Notes under the pieces: generated by a model
Database searches by the model: none
Told to the model about the DNA's origin: nothing
Seen by the model: the letters and a program-made list of their open reading frames with translations, nothing else
NCBI GenBank assembly: GCA_900239685.1
Contig: OENT01000758.1
Coordinates: forward strand, 1 to 64,000
DNA from: Rotaria macrura
Taxonomy: Eukaryota; Rotifera; Eurotatoria; Philodinida; Philodinidae
Length of the DNA stretch: 64,000 nt
Direction of reading: 5' to 3'
Shown: in pieces, positions 10,993-23,070 of the stretch
Position numbering within the stretch: position 1 is the first letter of the stretch
Layout: each line of letters begins with the position of its first letter
Translations under genes and position numbers: made by a program

Positions 10993-11559
10993 ATGGGCAA
11001 TCGTAACGATCGTGTACCATATACTCAATGGGATTTGCAAGGATTATCTCAAGCGACTGGTTTACCTCCTCAACAAATCTCAGTCATCTATCAACAGTTC
11101 ATGCAAGCAGCTGGCCGTGATGGACAGTTGGATAAAAAAGAGTTCGCTAATTTATATAGGATGTTTCCTGGTGCTGAACAACAAGATCCACGATATTTAC
11201 AGCAACAAATTCCTCGTATTTTCAGTACTTTTGATCGTGATCATTCAGGAGCACTTTCATTTGACGAATTTCTTAATGCCGTGATTATGATGAATCGTAA
11301 TATGCCTCGACGTGATCGTATTGATTATGTTATTCGACAAAACAATGCCTATGGTAACCAGTATGGTGACGGTCGAATCTCAGCTCAATATGGTCATCAA
11401 GTTTTTCGACGTCTTAATGATTATTATGGTTTACCTCCGGGCACAGAACATACATGTTGGAAACAAGTTGATGCAGAAGGCCGTGGTTATGTCACCCAAG
11501 ACGAGCTTATGAATTATATTGCTCAACAAGAAGCCTACAATCAACGTTACCAATATTAG
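10993..11559 (+). CDS. Intronless EF-hand protein, neuronal-calcium-sensor-like
   Basis: A single exon of 188 codons. It starts MGN, a good N-myristoylation context as in recoverin/NCS proteins, and the order of blocks follows that family: an N-terminal helix, a degenerate first EF hand (GRDGQLDKKEF), FANLYRMFPG matching the family's FxxIYxxFFPxG, then a complete EF loop DRDHSGALSFDE at ~81-92. The third site (YGDGRISAQ) is poorly formed. The fourth loop, DAEGRGYVTQDE, lacks the usual acidic residues at two positions. Only one site therefore looks fully competent to bind calcium. The tail is Gln/Tyr-rich. A poly(A)-type AATAAA lies about 170 bp downstream (near 11731). It is clearly diverged from canonical NCS proteins, so subfamily naming is not safe. 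Confidence 0.82.
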   Translation: MGNRNDRVPYTQWDLQGLSQATGLPPQQISVIYQQFMQAAGRDGQLDKKEFANLYRMFPGAEQQDPRYLQQQIPRIFSTFDRDHSGALSFDEFLNAVIMMNRNMPRRDRIDYVIRQNNAYGNQYGDGRISAQYGHQVFRRLNDYYGLPPGTEHTCWKQVDAEGRGYVTQDELMNYIAQQEAYNQRYQY

Positions 11560-14098
11560 ATTTCTCTCCTGTTTAATGATCGTAGATAATCATAACTATC
11601 AAAATAGTTCTTTAGTAAAATTGAATTCTTCAACTAGCTTCTTTTTTTTTTCTAAGTTAAATATAGATTCAATATCAGTTAGAATGGATGATGCGCTATT
11701 TTTGTAATTTATTGAAACTAAAGCTAAGGAATAAAACCTACTGGAAGATAGAGTTATACATACATCATGTAGATAAAAATTCAGCATAAATCTGTTACTC
11801 GAATACGAAACGAGAGATATCAAACATATTCTCATTATGATTGATAAATAAACAGTGCCAATGTGATGTCTCATGTGAGACATTTACCGAGTCCTTCAAT
11901 GGGAAATTGTTTATGGGCATAGAGAAAAAAAAGATGATTATCTTATGTGACATATAGTTTGTGTAAAAACATTATATAAGGACAAATGTTGTAACTAAAT
12001 TCGTCATTGATCATTATTTATAATGTAGTTTTAGTGTATTTGATATGTACATATATAGACACCGAATACTCTCGAACTAAAAATGTTCTCTCAGAAGCAA
12101 ATAAATGTGTTGTTTTCTTCATCACATATACATATGATTGATACACTTATACTGTATATTATTTATTGGACTGTATCATAATAAAATTAATACACAACTG
12201 TGCCATATAAATGTTATTTATATAAACTCATGGAATATCATGAGACATTACAAAATATGTTTATTTACTGTTATTATTCATACTTTTACGGATGAATGTA
12301 ATTGTGTGGGCATGATGATTTTTTATCATTTCAACAAGAGAATATTGTATCTTTATTCATTAAAAATATGAATAATGATACTATGTTTATTCTCATTGGT
12401 AGACATCCGCATGATGATATTGCTGCGAAATCGTTCAAGTTCTATACTATTTAATAAATAAGAAAATGATTTGGTAAACAGAAGACATTCGTTTATCGCA
12501 TATTAACATCGATTAATTATTATTCTAGTTGTACTAAATCATCTCAGCATGATCATCTAATAGATGTCAAACAGTTCATTGAACTATGCTCTCGTGCTTT
12601 TTTTTCTTTCTACTCACGCACAATATACAAATAATGTTAAAAACAATCAGATCGTACGTATCTTTCGTTTGTCTTCGATCAAAGTCACATAAGAAATTTT
12701 TCATTCGATGATATTTTTAGTATTAATTATTACTATTTTGAATCCTTAGATAATTGGAAATGTTTTTTTATTTAATTTCTTGTTGAAGAAAATAAGACTA
12801 TGAAACACATAAATCACATTTCGACATCATCATCATCAGCGTCATTGAAAATTCCAATGCTTCGATAAGTATTTTAATTTTGTCATTATAGACACAACAC
12901 AAATAATCGTGATCGTACTACATCGTTTGAATAGTGACAATATTTCACGCATTAGTAGCAACTTTTATATTAGCAATCATATGCAAATCTATTTAATTAA
13001 ATAGTACAGAAAATATAAATGATAAAAGACTAAGATGAAATAGATCGTGTTGAATTTGATCTAGGGAAATTTTAAAAATCTATCGCTATCGAATCGTACT
13101 AGATGGAAGCATACATTGAATTTGAAGATTTCGATGAGTTATAAAATTAATTTCATGATTATCTTTGTCTCGCATCATATACTTTTATTTATATTCGTAG
13201 ATTTAACATTTTAATGAATATTTTATTTATAGAAATCATATTTGTTTCCGCTAAAATGAAAGTCATGCGTGCGAGATGTACGAATTTTTTTCAAAGACGA
13301 TTAGATATTCGACTCGACAACTATTCAAATTTTCTGAACTTTGTCTAAATTCATTTTTTATCAGGGATGACCCGACCGGCAGGTGGCGTCGGGGATGTGA
13401 CACGCTCCTCAATCATGAAAATTTTTCTTGCGTTCTGTTCGAAATGATTTTAAACATCCTTCCAAAGAAATCATTACACCCATCCCTCCCCCATATGTTG
13501 ACTGCTTCGAGGCACTTTTCTTATTTGCTTTTAAAAATTTCATTTATCGTATTATAGAAAATTGATGACAAAATTCATTCGACGATTCTGAGCTTTTGAT
13601 CATTTTAATTATGTTTTCTAGTTCATCGAGAATCTAAACAATTTATTTGGAATTTTTTCTTTATCGTACTACAGGTAAACTCGCGAAACTATAAGTGTTA
13701 TTGAAATCTATATAAAATTTAATTTGAAATCAAGAAGGTAAGAGATTCATTTTAAGCATAATGAGTTTTTCTTAATACTCTATACAATTATTACGGTAGA
13801 ACGTAATAAAATCACGACTCAAGTTAAGTATCAGACATAGTTAAAAAGAAGAAGAATACAATAGAAATGAACAGAACATCTTTCTTCTCATCTGATGAGA
13901 TGAAACCTATCAATTACCAAGTGTGCCCCTACCAATGATTATTCAGTCAGGAAAAGAAATGAGACCTTCGAAATGCGAACAAATGCACTTCGTCATTGAG
14001 GACTAGACAATTTTGATGAAATCAACAACTTATATTTGTTCTGCAGTGACGACGGTTTAGCCTGTGAAAGGCATTCTATTCTTTTCTTGTTTTGAATT
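11560..14098. other. Intergenic, no gene seen
   Basis: This is A/T-rich sequence downstream of the calcium-sensor gene. A short GC-richer patch at about 13366-13415 stands out from its surroundings, but the frame through it (13276-13557) has no recognisable domain or splice context. Nothing else could be supported. Confidence 0.4.
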
Positions 14099-14310
14099 CA
14101 AAGGTGGTTATAAGTTTCGTCTCAGTTTTTGACCGAAAAGCGGAAAACTTCCTTTCCTCGAGTTCTGTTGTGATCCGATGATATGGATAGATGACACCAC
14201 ATTCGCTGCCTTTCATTGCACACTACTGCAAATATGAATAGAGGAAGTCTTCCTCCATACATCTATATATATAAATCCCGCCTTTGGATCAAAACTTTAG
14301 AATTACCTTT
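14099..14310 (+). mobile_element. MITE-like hairpin element, copy 1 (family A)
   Basis: About 210 bp bounded by imperfect inverted repeats: the left end reads AAAGGTGGTTATAAG with GTTTTTGACCGAAA further in, and the right end is its diverged complement (GGATCAAAACTTTAGAATTACCTTT). A second, longer copy lies in opposite orientation at 55322-55625. Both share blocks such as CAGTTTTTGACCGAAA, AGTTCTGTTGTG and CACATTCGCTGCCTTT. No coding sequence is present, so it would depend on a transposase elsewhere. The target duplication is unclear. Confidence 0.7.
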
Positions 14311-17300
14311 CGTGAATCTCTCAATTGTTTCAAATCGTTCATGTAGTTTCTTATATTTATTTATGTAAGTGAAATATTGATAATCACAGTTTGTAAATAC
14401 ATAATATCGAAGAGTGTTTTTGAAATTTTAATTCATTGTTTTAATCGTTTTCTTTTTGTTTCTGGAAAAAGCTTTATCTAGTATGATTTAAAAATCATGT
14501 AACAGATTTGAATTTTCGAATCATTGAACAACCAAAGAAACATTGGTAAATATTTCTCACCAACTTGATAATTATTGAAGAGACACCGAATGAAATGAAT
14601 GTGATTTATTCACATAACCATAAGCTAGAATTTAGTCACATTTTTCTGCATACTGTGTCACATAAATTATATTTAGTCCATACTTAAACTACTGATTCGT
14701 TAACATCGTGATTAAAATAAATATAATAAAAGAAAAAAAAGATAGAAGACGCTATAATTTTTCATAAAATAACTATTACATCATATAGTAAAACTTAAGT
14801 GATAATTCCGATGAACGAGAGAATGATGAAAATTTTTATTTCTTCTCATTTTTTATGCGAATTCAACAACAAACAGGACATTAGCAATCAAAGTTAGAAA
14901 GAAGTAAAGATGTTCTACCAGAAAAAAACAGCCTACCATGACTTCCTACATTCATCAATATACTTCAGAGAAATACTTGAAAATCATTTCTTTCATATAT
15001 ACGTATATATATATTGACATCTTGTTTACCAAAGTTGAAAATTTCTTTTGCCTAATCTTGTAAAATATGAAGTAGTAGCAATCAAAGATATGATCTTCTC
15101 AAAATATTTTATTCTTATCCATTGATCTATATCTTGTAGAATTTAATAAGTATAGAAATGAGTAACGTACATTTAAATCCGAACGTATTATATGCTAGTT
15201 TAATTTTGATAGTCTTCAAAATGAAAGAGAAAGATATTATTATTAAAAACACATTATTCATGACATCGAACTTAACCTTCAGTAACTGAATTAAAGTTTT
15301 AAGACGACCAATTTCTATTAAAACGTTCATTTATGAAAATTTTCATCTCTAAACATAGGATACGATACCGGATACTTATAGGACACGATCCTGCCCATAT
15401 GTATACAGTTATATGAACAGAATCGTATGATCTCTAGACGACAACATTGATCTAGAGTTCAACGAAGATTATTCAGATTAATTGAGCATAGTCTACACTT
15501 TTGATTGTTATTTTGGGACGAAGAAGTGGACATTTGGAATCATTTTCTTTTGTCACTGATTCTTTAATACTATATCAGAAGAATGTTCAAAACAAACCTT
15601 GATTACCTATATCCAAATGAATGAATCCGATACAGAATCCAGCGAGAGATACAATTGGATCCCATGGCTGAATACTATTTAATTAGCATAGGACTAATTA
15701 TTATTTCATGTCAACAGTGATAGATGAATTTTGTTAGACTATAACATTACGGAGCCGTAGTGTCATTCTATGACTCGAACATTTCTAGTATTAGAAAAGT
15801 TCACCTAAAATATGATCGAATTTGTCTCGAACTAGATATCATCCCTTTGTTTGAATGATTCTCTTGCGTTATTATGATCATTGTTCAAAACAATCAGATA
15901 TCATTATCTACTATATAATTCCATAGGAATAAATGGTTGTATTTTTTTAGAATTGACTTTGTAAATGTAAACAACCGTCAAGATTTAGATTTTTCCACTA
16001 AGAATACTTCTGATTTAAAAGTATAATCATGTAAAACGGCAATCTACTGTTTGTGAAATACGTTTAGATTTCAAAAACTTTTCAACACTTCTTTTCATTC
16101 AAGTAGATCTATATTTTTCAGTAGTTCCTTAGTTCATTAGCTCCGAACATATGGTATAAACTGTTTGTCGCCAATTCTTCTCAAAAGGTTATACCATTTG
16201 TATACGGTCTCAATATTCACTGTCGGTTTATGCTTATAACTATTAGTAATTTTCTCAGGAATTACAAATAATTCATGCATTTTGGATGAATGATTTTTCT
16301 AATCAATCATCCTTTTATTATGTACATAAGGTATTTATTATTAAACTTCTTCTGAGGTGCTATCCATAAATAGAAAACTGTCTATCTATTTACTTAGTTC
16401 TAGCTCAAGTCCCTTCTCTTGCTAATCAACATGTTTCTCTACTTCATCTTGATATTTAAGGATCGTATCTTGTTATATATCTCGAGAAGTTCAGTAATTA
16501 GGTCGATTTCCATTCGTTTTCTTAGCAACAAGACATCTGTTTTTTTTTATTTTATCTAAAATAATTCTGTTTTTTCTTCGAGACAATTTTCATGTTCAAA
16601 TACTGCAGATCGTTCTCATTTTGAGTGGCTGATGCTCATTTTTATAGATTATCACAAGAGAACGTGATCTCCTAGTTGAAAATAAGATTTGAGCGCATAT
16701 TTATAGAATAATTTTCAGTGTTTTTTTTATCAGTAATGGTTAGATTAGTAATTTTCACTGCGATGTCACAATAGTCTACTTTATTGTTCAAAACATCTTC
16801 ATTCGCTAAATGTGTTGGTTTTATGATCTTTGATTAATAATTTTGTTGAATTCGCATTAAAACTACAGTTAAAAATAAATACTTTAATCAGTATCTCGTC
16901 TCTTCGGTCAGTTTATTGTTACTATTTCATTGTTAGGCGTACGTATCGCAAAATTCAACTAAAACCTATTAGGGAATTCTATATAAAAAAATAGTTAAAA
17001 TTTTGAGAATAACTATTAAAAAATATCTTAACTATATTTTATAAAACAGAAAATAAAGTGATTTGTTCGTGCAACTAATATTCTTTTCTATTTATGCAAA
17101 ATTTTCCAAATTAACATACTATTCAATCTTTAGGGTAACATTTGTCTCTCAATTTTATTTTTTAGAATTTGTGAACATGTTCTGTAGAAGCTAATTGTAA
17201 TGATTTAAAATGAAAAATTTTTCATAAATAGACAAAATTGAATATTTCTCATATTCTTAACACCAAAAACTAGTAACTTATAGTTTCTTACTCATACTAA

Positions 17301-17400
17301 CTCGAATTCTACTCAATCTCACTACTTAAGAACAAAGTAGAATGTTTTAGAAGACCTTTACGATATGTACACTTAACTATTGATTTCTTGAATTAATAGT
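14311..17400. other. Intergenic, no gene seen
   Basis: About 3.1 kb of A/T-rich sequence lies upstream of the 3' end of the TRAF gene. No open frame here has conserved features, and I found no structured repeat beyond short A/T tracts. The part adjoining 17400 should hold the TRAF 3' UTR. Confidence 0.4.
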
Positions 17401-19387
17401 CTATGTTTGTCCCTGGCTGTTAGTCGTAATACCTTGAATCTGTATTTGTGATTGTTGAATTCGTTTTGCCGTTTCTTCGCGTATCATCTGCTGTTGCATA
17501 TGTGTTGGAAAAGCAGGATTCAAATGAAATGCATATGGTAGAATGTTCTTAGCTGTATTCTCAAAATCGACCATAACTTTAATGAACATTGTATCATCTT
17601 TAATGAATTGATTATTGTGGTTTTCGAATATAGTGAGAGGAGCGAATTTTGGAATTCCACTTGCAATATTCATTTCTGAACGTGGCCGTTGAAAACTGTT
17701 CGATTTAATATCAGGACGAAATGAATCGATTATATGATGTTGTCCAGGACTTTGATCGTAGAGACAAAACGTAATTTTATAAGTAAAAGGGAATTGTAGT
17801 AAGGAATCATGAGTGCCACGCATCAAAACAAAAAATAGAGACATATGAGTACGACGAGCATTACCATCTCCATACAAATATAAGCGCGCACGCATCTTGT
17901 AACCTGTGGGTGACGAGAAAAATGGTGGAGAGTATACGGATAGTTGCCGCTCCGATTTTGCATCACCTAATGGTAAAATAGTTTTCATATATGTCTGTTC
18001 ATAATTTTTACACATAAGAAAAGCACATCGATTTTTATGTATTCATCATCACTTCGAGTTAATATTGTTTTTTCTTACTCATTTCTACTTTTGATTGAAA
18101 GGTAAAAATCGCAATGATTACAAAAAATATATTCTAATTTTAAGAAGGAGAGTGACAACGCCTAATACAAGTATCAAGTTTTCTTACCTATTTTCTCCTG
18201 AACTCGGCTGATTTTCCAAATCAATGTTCCATCATAAGAAGTTGTGTGTTGATTTTCATATTCTTCTTTTAAAGAGAGCAAGTCCTGCTTTAGAATAGTG
18301 AAGTTAATTGAAATGGCATCTAAAGTATAATTGGATTCTTCAAGGGACTTTTTTGTCGTCGAAAGAACGTCATCTGGTTCCTTGATCGATTCATATCCTG
18401 TAACTGATTTTCCGCCCATGTCCACTATTTCCTCCTTCAATTTATCAATGCCAATAGAGAAAATATCAATAGCGTCTTTTAAATACTCTTCCTTTCGTTT
18501 ATTTTCGTCGAATGGTCTGTTTGTAGACGAATCTGACGTCTCCATTTTTATCTCTGTAGAAGCAAACTGGGATGTTTGACACGGTTCAATCAATCTTGAA
18601 GCTAGACGATGCACGACGTATAAAAGAGACTGTTGGTGCTCCTCCGTTCTATAGTGTTTCTCGAGATCACGAGAAATAATCTGCATCAGATAATCATGGT
18701 ACATGTAAAAAATATGCATATAACTAACCTGTTTTCTACAACCATATTGCTGAAGAGAACAATCTACAAGTATATTTGGACAAATTTTCACATGTTGTTC
18801 GAGTGATTGAGGAGAGTCGAATGTTTCGCTACAGGCTGAACATAAATATTGAGGATGAAACTGTTCGAGATGATCCTAAGGTCAAAGGGCTTATCGTCAG
18901 CATGTAAAATATATATTAACGACATGTACTTGAAAGTTCTTTAAGTGCCCATGCCATTCGCAAGAGATACAATTAACTTGTAATTTTTCCATGTTCCTTT
19001 GAAAACCTTTATCAAGCTTTACCTATAACGAATAGCAATGTTGAATAGAATAGCAAAGCCTAATAGATAGGTTTTTAATTTACGTCTGGCAATGTTGTTT
19101 CTGTTTGACATTCCGAACATAAAACATTACTTATTACAAGAGAAATTGTATTAACATAACAAAAACAAGATCTTTATTTACTTATTCTGAGCATGAACAC
19201 ATCCATTACAGATACGATGACCACATTCCAGTTGAACTGGTTTCTTCAATAGATGTTTACAAACCAGACATTTATATTTGCTTTCAAAACTATCTTCATT
19301 TCGAACTGTATATCCGCAATCGAATACATCATTCTAAAGAAGCATATCTGTATTGCCCACAAAAGTTCAGAAAAGTAAACCTACCAT
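17401..19387 (-). CDS. TRAF-family adaptor/E3 ligase (RING, zinc fingers, coiled coil, MATH)
   Basis: Seven exons: 19387-19385 (only the ATG), 19333-19182, 19129-19084, 19022-18930, 18875-18729, 18680-18188 and 17966-17401, coding 499 residues. The RING is complete, C3HC4: C23, C26, C38, H40, C43, C46, C56 and C59. TRAF-type zinc fingers follow (CISCEWHGHLKNF, then CSACSETF...H...C and CSLQQYGCRKQ). A Glu/Lys/Leu-rich coiled coil spans roughly 225-290. The MATH/TRAF-C domain starts YDGTLIWKIS and includes SPTGYKMRARLYLYGDG, HMSLFFVLMRG, EMNIASG and FIKDDTMFIKV, closest in style to TRAF2/3-type proteins. Such proteins bind receptor tails through trimeric MATH domains and ubiquitinate partners in NF-kB/JNK signalling. 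Which TRAF it matches cannot be settled by eye. The first coding exon contributes only the start codon. Confidence 0.9.
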
Positions 19388-19839
19388 CCTTAGTAGATCA
19401 AGTAGGTGTACTATTTTTGATAGTTATCTTTAAAAAAGAGGTAGAAAAAAAATTAAAACATCAAGAGTCGTCAAACATGAAAGATCTGAAGCATGATGTG
19501 TGCGCAGTCTTTCAATTTGTAGATGTTTTTCAAAACAAAAACTTGTAAGCTTGACCCTACGAAAAGCTTAGTTGTGTAACTAAAAAACAACGGCAATTCT
19601 AACATCAACCTCTATACGATCTGATGATCGTATGGAGTTTATAAAGAATGTGATAGAGTGAATGGTTTCCAGTGACGTATTTAGGGGATGGAGTGGGGGG
19701 GGGGGAGATCAATCCCCGTCCTGAAGAAAAGAAATATCTGAGATAGATAGGGCCTATCAAGCTTTCCAGGCTGAAAAATATATTTTGTATATGGTGATCC
19801 CTCATTTGAAAACAATTCTGGCTACGTCGCTGATGGTTT
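19388..19839. other. Upstream region of TRAF, start of the repeat island
   Basis: Holds the presumed TRAF promoter. A short palindrome-like stretch (TATACGATCTGATGATCGTATGG) lies at about 19613-19636, and there is a G-run at 19695-19707. No gene is seen. Confidence 0.4.
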
Positions 19840-20651
19840 CGGATGTTTCATCGCAGGATAAACCATCGCAGTGATAGTTTTTCCCTTGCACATAACCTCG
19901 CATGGATAAAACACATCAATATATCATAATGGCTGATATTTCGATATCTGAAGTCGACCTCTGAAGGTAAGATACAAGACTGTGAGGTTAAGAGTGTAAA
20001 TATTGGTTCCAATTTTAGACAGCAGATAGGTGATTCGGTGCATGTTCCTAATCGGGACAGCTTCTCAAAAACCTTCAAAACTTCGTCTTTTTTTCAAAAC
20101 ATTTCATAGAAATACATGGAACATTTTACATTTTTAAGTAGAAAAACATCTGTTGACTCGAATGATGTAAAAATGATTTCTTTTATCTTGAAAATTAACT
20201 GAGTAATTAGTGGTAGTTTCACAATTATTGAATTTTTTTTATTAGGTCTACTGTATCTAGTAGGAACTGCCAGCGAAAATATGTTCCCATTTCGAACAAA
20301 TAATACCAAATAAATAGAATAAAAAAGCCTATTTTTAGTAAACGAAATTTTTTAATGTTTCAACTTGAAAGCTAGAATAAATGTTTGTTGATCCATTCTA
20401 CATTAATATCCAGCAGTTCTGCCCAATCACAAGACAGGCACCATAAATACGTAGGTAACATTGGCGAGGTTAGCATTATTTTGAAGATTGGATCTCAACT
20501 TCAGAGCATGGGACCGATATGAAATATGTGGGGGATGATGTCGAACTGCAAAGACGAATTTGTAGTGAAAAAAAGTTTTGATTCTGACGTCCGAGAAAAA
20601 TGATTTTTTACTCCCCGGTACCCCTTAATTTGTTTTATGCCGGTATTGATA
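19840..20651 (+). repeat. Left arm of a long inverted repeat
   Basis: This arm is the reverse complement of 20794-21646. The innermost ~190 bp are essentially identical to the partner. Identity falls outward: scattered substitutions and a 16-bp indel appear first, and only islands such as GTCGACTT and TCCTGCGAT remain in the outermost ~250 bp. The outer limit is therefore approximate. The innermost part gives identical mirror-image open frames with no known protein. Confidence 0.85.
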
Positions 20652-20793
20652 NNNNNNNNNNNNNNNNNNNNNNNNNNNNNNNNNNNNNNNNNNNNNNNNN
20701 NNNNNNNNNNNNNNNNNNNNNNNNNNNNNNNNNNNNNNNNNNNNNNNNNNNNNNNNNNNNNNNNNNNNNNNNNNNNNNNNNNNNNNNNNNNNN
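20652..20793. other. Assembly gap (142 N)
   Basis: An unresolved run of 142 N sits exactly at the symmetry centre of the inverted repeat, so the loop or interior of the element is missing. Confidence 1.
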
Positions 20794-21646
20794 TATCAAT
20801 ACCGGCATAAAACAAATTAAGGGGTACCGGGGAGTAAAAAATCATTTTTCTCGGACGTCAGAATCAAAACTTTTTTTCACTACAAATTCGTCTTTGCAGT
20901 TCGACATCATCCCCCACATATTTCATATCGGTCCCATGCTCTGAAGTTGAGATCCAATCTTCAAAATAATGCTAACCTCGCCAATGGTACCTACGTATTT
21001 ATGGTGCCTGTCTTGTGATTGGGCAGAACTGCTGGATATTAATGTAGAATGGATCAACAAACATTTATTCTAGCGGAGTTAAAAAGAAATTTTCAAGTTG
21101 AAGCATTAAAAAATTTCGTTTACTAAAACAAGGCTTTTTTATTCTATTTATTTGGTACTATTTGTTCGAAATGGGAACATATTTTCGCTGGCTGTTCCTA
21201 CTAGATAAAGTAGACCTAATAATATGAAATTCAATGCTTGTGAAACTACCGCTAATTACTCAGTTAATTTTCAAGAATAGAAAATCATTTGTACATCATT
21301 CAATTAAGCGGACATCTTTCTACTCAAATATATAAGAATATAATTTTCGCATGTTACACAGCTTAGAAAAAAAGTATCTTTTTCAATGGCAAATAATTTG
21401 TTCTAAATTGGGACATGCACTGTATTGTTTACGTTTATAGAACTCCGGTATGATTCGGTCGGGTGATCAGGTCCCGTATCTGATTCATTCATGTGGAAAC
21501 ACTATGGTCCCACACTCTTCCATCAAACTTCATAAAGTCGACTTTAAATCTAGAAATATTTCGCGAAATGAAATACGGCAGCGTCTTGTCCGGACGATGC
21601 TTTGTTCGTGCATCGAAGTGTCCTGCGATACTCTGTCCGGTTATTG
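20794..21646 (-). repeat. Right arm of the long inverted repeat
   Basis: Mirror copy of 19840-20651. It carries a 16-bp segment (GGAGTTAAAAAGAAAT at about 21075-21090) missing from the left arm. The outer portion (21440-21646) is GC-richer than its surroundings. See the left arm for the identity gradient. Confidence 0.85.
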
Positions 21647-21838
21647 ATAAGATATTATTCATATTATAAAAAGTAAAATAGATGAATAGTTCAAGACTAT
21701 AAGAAATTTTTCAGATAATATATTCAAATTAAAATCTCAATATTGTAACAACTGATTTTTTAAAATCCTATTCTTAGTGACAACAATAGTGAACTAATAG
21801 AAATACAATATTCTATATTTCCTATAATCTATAACAAA

Positions 21839-22141
21839 CGACCCAGGTCAATCAAAACGGCCGCCGTTACAGTATCGTAAACGGTCGTTTTTACATCGTA
21901 TACCACGCTTAAACGACCGTTTTATGCCGTTTTATGGCGTTTTAACAAGGTCAGTATTACGGACGTACACGGGCACCGTATATACGCCGTAAAACCCTCG
22001 TAAAGACAGCGTAATACTATCGTATTCTATAGAACATACGGTCGTATTACTGACCTTGTTTAAACGGGATAATACGACGCCGTAATGGGCCGTGTTCTCA
22101 TCGTATACGACCGTTTACGGATCGTTCTGTTTGACCTGGGG
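21839..22141 (+). mobile_element. GC-rich inverted-repeat element, copy 1 (family B)
   Basis: About 300 bp, markedly richer in GC and CpG than the flanks, built from variants of CGTTTTA/TAAAACG and TACGGTCGT. It starts CCCAGGTCAATCAAAACGG and ends GTTTGACCTGGGG, so it has short terminal inverted repeats. It is also internally palindromic (AAGGTCAGTATTACGG against GTATTACTGACCTTG). An inverted second copy lies at 22759-23070. The two can be read either as two MITEs or as the long terminal repeats of one ~1.2-kb transposon. Confidence 0.75.
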
Positions 22142-22758
22142 AATAGATACTCTATTTAAAAGTATTTATAATTCATCAGCGTCTGAAAGAAACGCTTAGT
22201 AGTTCTACGTCGCCACGCCAATAATCAATTTCATAAATTCGGGTTTTCGCTCTGTCTAAGGGTTTAGGAAATCGACGAACCGATATTCCTCTCCTCGATC
22301 TAAGTACTGGCGGACTCAAGGGGCATGGTCGCTTCGTCGCCAGCTCCCCACCTCTCCCACCATTCAAGAAAATGTTTTCAATTTGTCCCAGCAAAAACGA
22401 ACGACAAACAAGTTAATACTACCTCTAAAACATTTCAAAAGGTGTTTTCTGCCTATCATTGCATCGCCTTTCAGGAAAGCCACATTCCTCTTCTGGATTC
22501 CTAGATCCGCTACTAGATCTAAGCCTAGAAAAAATCGGTTCACTTTTTCCTAGACCCCGCTCAAGCATTTTTTCAACAACAATACTATCTACCGCGTGAC
22601 TTCATCTGCCAATATTTCTTCAATCATGCCATAACCTAAAACAAAAAGAAAAACAATCGCTATTCATAGAAAAAGGATTTTCCGATGCTTAACTACATTA
22701 CATAAAAAATAATACTCATGTTGAGCAACTTAAATCGTAGTTTTTGCTTGAAATCCAT
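22142..22758. other. Segment between the two family B copies
   Basis: About 615 bp. If the flanking copies are long terminal inverted repeats, this is the interior of the transposon. A minus-strand frame (22176-22394) has no recognisable domain, and no transposase motif is visible. Confidence 0.4.
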
Positions 22759-23070
22759 AGGTCAAACAGAACGATCCGGAAACGGCGGTATACGATGAAA
22801 ATACCGCCCGTCACGGCGTCTTATTATCCCGTTTTAATAGGGTTAGTGTTGTGGCTGTATGTTCTATAGAATACGATAGTATTACGCTGTCTTTACGAGG
22901 GTTTTACGGCTTATATACGGTGTTCGTATACGGCCGTAATACGGACCCTGTTAAAACACCACAATATGGCTTAAAACGGTCGTTTAATCGGGGAATTCGA
23001 TGTGAAAACGACCGTTTACGATACTGTTACGACTGTTTACGGTGGCCCGTTTTGATCGACCTGGGTCGTT
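22759..23070 (-). mobile_element. GC-rich inverted-repeat element, copy 2 (family B)
   Basis: Reverse-complement relative of 21839-22141, with scattered substitutions. It begins AGGTCAAACAGAACGATCCGG, lacking the outer CCCC, and ends CGACCTGGGTCGTT, matching the outer end of copy 1. No unambiguous target duplication is visible. Confidence 0.75.

Noticed and set aside
13276-13557. 93-codon frame with a GC-rich patch
   Set aside because: No domain, no neighbouring exons; probably chance or an old repeat fragment.
20501-20944. Two identical 114-codon frames on opposite strands
   Set aside because: They are the mirror images produced by the inverted repeat and run through the N gap; no known protein features.
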